NCBI GenBank assembly: GCA_003254925.1
Contig: QANZ01018333.1
Span: forward strand, 43,232 to 107,231
DNA length: 64,000 nt
Direction of reading: 5' to 3'
Source of the DNA: Chamaecrista fasciculata
Taxonomy: Eukaryota > Streptophyta > Magnoliopsida > Fabales > Fabaceae
Numbering within the stretch: the stretch's first letter is position 1; each line of letters opens with the position of its first letter. The position numbers and the translations under genes are program-made. This document shows positions 60,936 through 64,000 of the stretch, in pieces. Below the pieces are notes generated by a model. That model was given only the letters and a program-made list of their open reading frames with translations. It made no database searches and had not been told where the DNA came from.

Positions 60936-61374
60936 ATTTGATACAGTTTTATATAATATTTTTTAATAATAGACAATATCTAATTTTTAGCTTATAAATA
61001 TATTGGGGGAGAGGATAAAAGTATATCCTGCGCTGTTAATAGTAATAGCAGAAACGACTTTGGTTATTTATGAATGAATTCTTGTCTGTGATCTGTTTTG
61101 TAGGTAAGGAGAGAAACAGAAAAGCGCATCACATTACATTACATTCAAGAGCCACAAATGGCAAAACTAGTAGAATCTACGAAAAAACTCAGTTTTAACT
61201 ATTATCACCCACTGTGCAACACAGAATTTATTGGTGCTTAGACCATTTTGAAATTATTAGAGGAGTGGCGGTAGATGTCAGAGAGAAATTAAAAGGGTTC
61301 AAATATTTATTTACTTTATTTGTGGGATGGCGTTATGTTAAGAATTTCAGATGATCATGATAGAGTATGGGTAG

Positions 61375-61800
61375 TGTATTATGATACCCGGACTCATACC
61401 CGAATGTGAACGGGTATCAAAATCAATCTTCATACTCATACCCGTTGGGTAGTCTAATCCCCATACCCGCACCTAGACCCAAAAAATTTTAAAATAAATT
61501 ATTTTCTGTTAATATAAAATTTATATTTATCCAATTTTTTATATCTATAACTACTAAAAATAAAAAAATAAATCATAAATATGAATATATTAATAAAATA
61601 TTTCAATATTTATAAAAATTTTAATATTTTTTTAGTAAAAAGTATTAAAGTATTATATTTTTTATATATAAAAATATTTATTATTATTAATAGGTATATG
61701 GGTAAGGTACGCGTAAGGTACCACCATACCTAAACCCGTACCCATTAAGGATGGGTACGGGTTTAGACCCATACCCATAGAGTAAATTTCAGGGTACAGG
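61375..61800. repeat. Element with clustered ACCCGTACCC motifs at both ends
   Basis: Both ends carry repeated (C)ATACCCG / ACCCATACCC motifs in inverted arrangement around an A/T-only centre (61490-61690). This is a common form of non-autonomous plant DNA transposon, but I could not define the ends. Confidence 0.5.
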
Positions 61801-62214
61801 TTTGTGAGTGTGAAACTGTGAATCCTATTACTGATGCCAAGAAAAGTATTCCTTGAATAGGGATGATTAATTTTTCATAACCCATTTTTATATATATATA
61901 TATATATGTACATTCTAGAATAACCTAGCTAGCTACAATTCTATCCGCACTAATTTTGCCAGTTGCAAGAGAATTTAATCGAGGTCAGCACACGAAAGGT
62001 AAATGATTCTTACCTGTAAATACATATATAATCCTTTCAATATTTGCCTAACTAACCGTTCAATATTCTTTGGACTTTTCACAAATCGAAGCTTCTATCA
62101 ACATGTGATAATTATTCTACAATCTTCCTCGACATGATTTCTTTTTCTTTGATTTAGGATTATATTGATTGAGTTATATCATTCCTATTAGATCACGGTA
62201 TACAATATATAATA

Positions 62215-62673
62215 GGTTAAAGTGCATTTTTGGTCCCATAACTTTGGCAAAGGTTTCAATTTTGTCCCATAACTTTTTTTGTTGCAATTTTAGTCCCATA
62301 ACTTTAGCAAAGGTCTCAATTTGGTCCCATAACTTTTTTTTGTTTCAATTTTGGTCCCATAACTTCTAAAAGCGTCTCACCGTTAGTCCCAAACTGATTT
62401 CCATCTGTCCTAAAACTTCACCCATATTTGCCACGTCATCATCCAACTCAGTATGTCAGATCATCTTTAACGATAGATAATGGATGAAAATCAGTATTGG
62501 GTCCAACGGTGAGACGTTTTCAAAAGTTATGGGACCAAAATTGCAACAAAAAAAGTTATGGGACCAAATTGAAACCGTTGCCAAAGTTATGGGACTAAAA
62601 TTGCAACAAAAAAAGTTATGGGACCAAATTGAAACCTTTGCCAAAGTTATGGGACCAAAAGTGCACTTTAGTC
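62215..62673. mobile_element. MULE-type MITE with 9-bp target duplication (full copy)
   Basis: Inverted arms of about 190 bp: left GGTTAAAGTGCATTTTTGGTCC, right the complement of GGACCAAAAGTGCACTTTAGTC. Each arm consists of repeated TTTGGTCCCATAACTTT units. The element is flanked by TATATAATA at 62206-62214 and 62674-62682. It is the most complete of at least three copies in the window. Confidence 0.8.
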
Positions 62674-63779
62674 TATATAATATAATGCTGATCTTAAAAC
62701 AAAAGAAAAGGAAGAAATTATAAATATTCACAAGACAGTGAGACACAATATATAGAAAACAGTAGAAAGTGGGAAGAGAATAAACTCGTGGGTCTTGGAA
62801 GATACCATGAGTGACGTAGTGAGATGAGTTGTTACCCACATGCACATTTCAAGGCTATGATTTACATGAGCCACCACCACATTAATTTCCAAATTAAGGG
62901 TATAGACGAGTAAGTGGATTGCATCATTAATTCCATCGCCTGCTAAAAATTGCTCTAAATTAAAGTGCGTTTGGATGCAAATCTCACATTGCAATTAATT
63001 AATTATTCTCCATCTGCTGCTACTAGCTCTATCACTCATACACATCCATATGTTTGGTTTTTTTTTGGGTGTACCAGAGAACAAGAAAAAAAAAACTAAA
63101 ACCTCATGAAAGAGGTGACAAACTGACAACACTAAGTGCATAGTAATTACAAACAAATAAAACTAGCTAGTTTAATTTCTAAGTGCTGTCCCTCGGTTTC
63201 CACTCGGTTTTGAGCTTTATTACTCTTTCTCTTTATATTTGAAAATAAAAAAGGTATTCCTCTCGGCCGTAGCCTAAGGTTTTTATTTTTTAAATCCACG
63301 AAATTAAATACATGGCCTTTTATATATGTTAGGTCAAAGACCACAGCTTTCGGCAAAGACTAAAAAAAGCTGCAATATGGAAATCTAAAAATCCCACACA
63401 CAAGATCGTGCTCTTTTGACAAAAGCTTAATTTAATTGATAACTAAAAAGATCATATATTCTATTTGTCACACATTTTGATCGAAACTCGCTTTGATCAT
63501 GTATGTGCGAGCTCGTGACAAATCTCATCACATTCCGTTTCACGGATGGGAAATTTAATAGATAGATTTATCCGAAGCCAACGATAAAGATGATAGCTAG
63601 CATGATACAGAATGGAAGATAATTTTAATATATTTGTGGTTGTTGTTGCACATTAATTGTTGGTTGCAAACGGTAGCAAAAAGAATAATTCGTTAAACTT
63701 TGTTTAGGTGCATTGACCAAAAAGAGTTAAAAAAAATAGACATTGATTCGGGGGGGTGTTGAATGTTGACCTAGGAAGC

Positions 63780-63862
63780 ATGGACACTGACACGGACACG
63801 AGACACGACACGGACACGGACACAGCGACACGCTAAACTCTCAAAATTACGCGACACGACAC
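63780..63862 (+). repeat. GACACGGACACG simple repeat
   Basis: Short GACACG/GACACGG units repeated about ten times, followed by an AT-rich tail. Similar GACACG clusters often mark the end of plant non-autonomous elements; it runs towards the window edge. Confidence 0.8.
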
Positions 63863-64000
63863 GCCATATATTTATATATATAAATAATTAAATATTCATA
63901 ATTTTTAATGAAAAATTTAAAAATTACAAGTTTTATTCATAATATATGTCATATGTATTATTATTTTCTCTTATATGTCATGTTAAAGTCACAAAAAATT

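Larger units (their letters stand above)
60400..64000. other. Repeat-rich intergenic region to window end
   Basis: Holds the PSK promoter, then several repeat elements listed separately (60705-60935, 61375-61800, 62215-62673, 63780-63862). No gene supported. Confidence 0.5.

Overview
This window is nuclear DNA from a flowering plant, almost certainly a eudicot. The evidence is intron-rich genes with GT-AG junctions, plant-only families (PSK peptide, VQ, PADRE, CYSTM, plastid GTPase, ACT-repeat ACR, U-box/ARM), AT-rich intergenic DNA and plant-type transposons (a chromovirus, a Helitron, MULE-type MITEs). The species cannot be fixed from sequence alone. There is one 216-N assembly gap (30070-30285) and a few single N bases.

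Layout. 1-7.8 kb: 5' part of an N-acetylglutamate synthase (NAGS) gene (minus), a diverged duplicate of its first exon 2.35 kb upstream, an 878-bp foldback MITE between them, a three-exon CYSTM gene (minus), and a Pack-MULE-like element carrying a CYP74 fragment. 9.6-11.2 kb: three-exon PADRE gene (minus). 13.8-20.4 kb: a probable 6.6-kb Helitron on the minus strand holding exon pieces that resemble ClpC, a PPR protein and callose synthase. 21.6-23.4 kb: heptahelical HHP4/5-like membrane protein (plus). 25 kb: small plant-specific protein (minus). 31.4-32.8 kb: PUB30/31-type U-box E3 ligase (plus). 38.5-39.0 kb: VQ protein (plus). 40.2-42.8 kb: four-exon organellar EngB-type GTPase (minus), with a MITE in intron 2 and a full-length 5.46-kb chromovirus inserted 159 bp upstream of its ATG. 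49.8-52.1 kb: BSD-domain protein (plus). 53.9-56.6 kb: seven-exon ACR protein with four ACT domains (minus). 60.05-60.4 kb: phytosulfokine precursor (minus).

Gene order. From memory of Arabidopsis, PSK-EngB-VQ-NAGS neighbours occur on chromosome 2 (At2g22860-At2g22910), PSK-ACR1-BSD-PUB31 on chromosome 5 (At5g65870-At5g65920), and NAGS2-HHP4 on chromosome 4. This window appears to keep the less fractionated ancestral order that those blocks share. The genes are not an operon and act in separate processes: arginine synthesis, organelle ribosome assembly, peptide hormone signalling, ubiquitination and stress response.

The most interesting parts are mobile: the gene-fragment-carrying Helitron with an almost perfect 92-bp palindrome, the CYP74-carrying inverted-repeat element, the MITEs with clear target-site duplications, and the young chromovirus that separates EngB from its original promoter. 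I found no clearly new multi-gene system.
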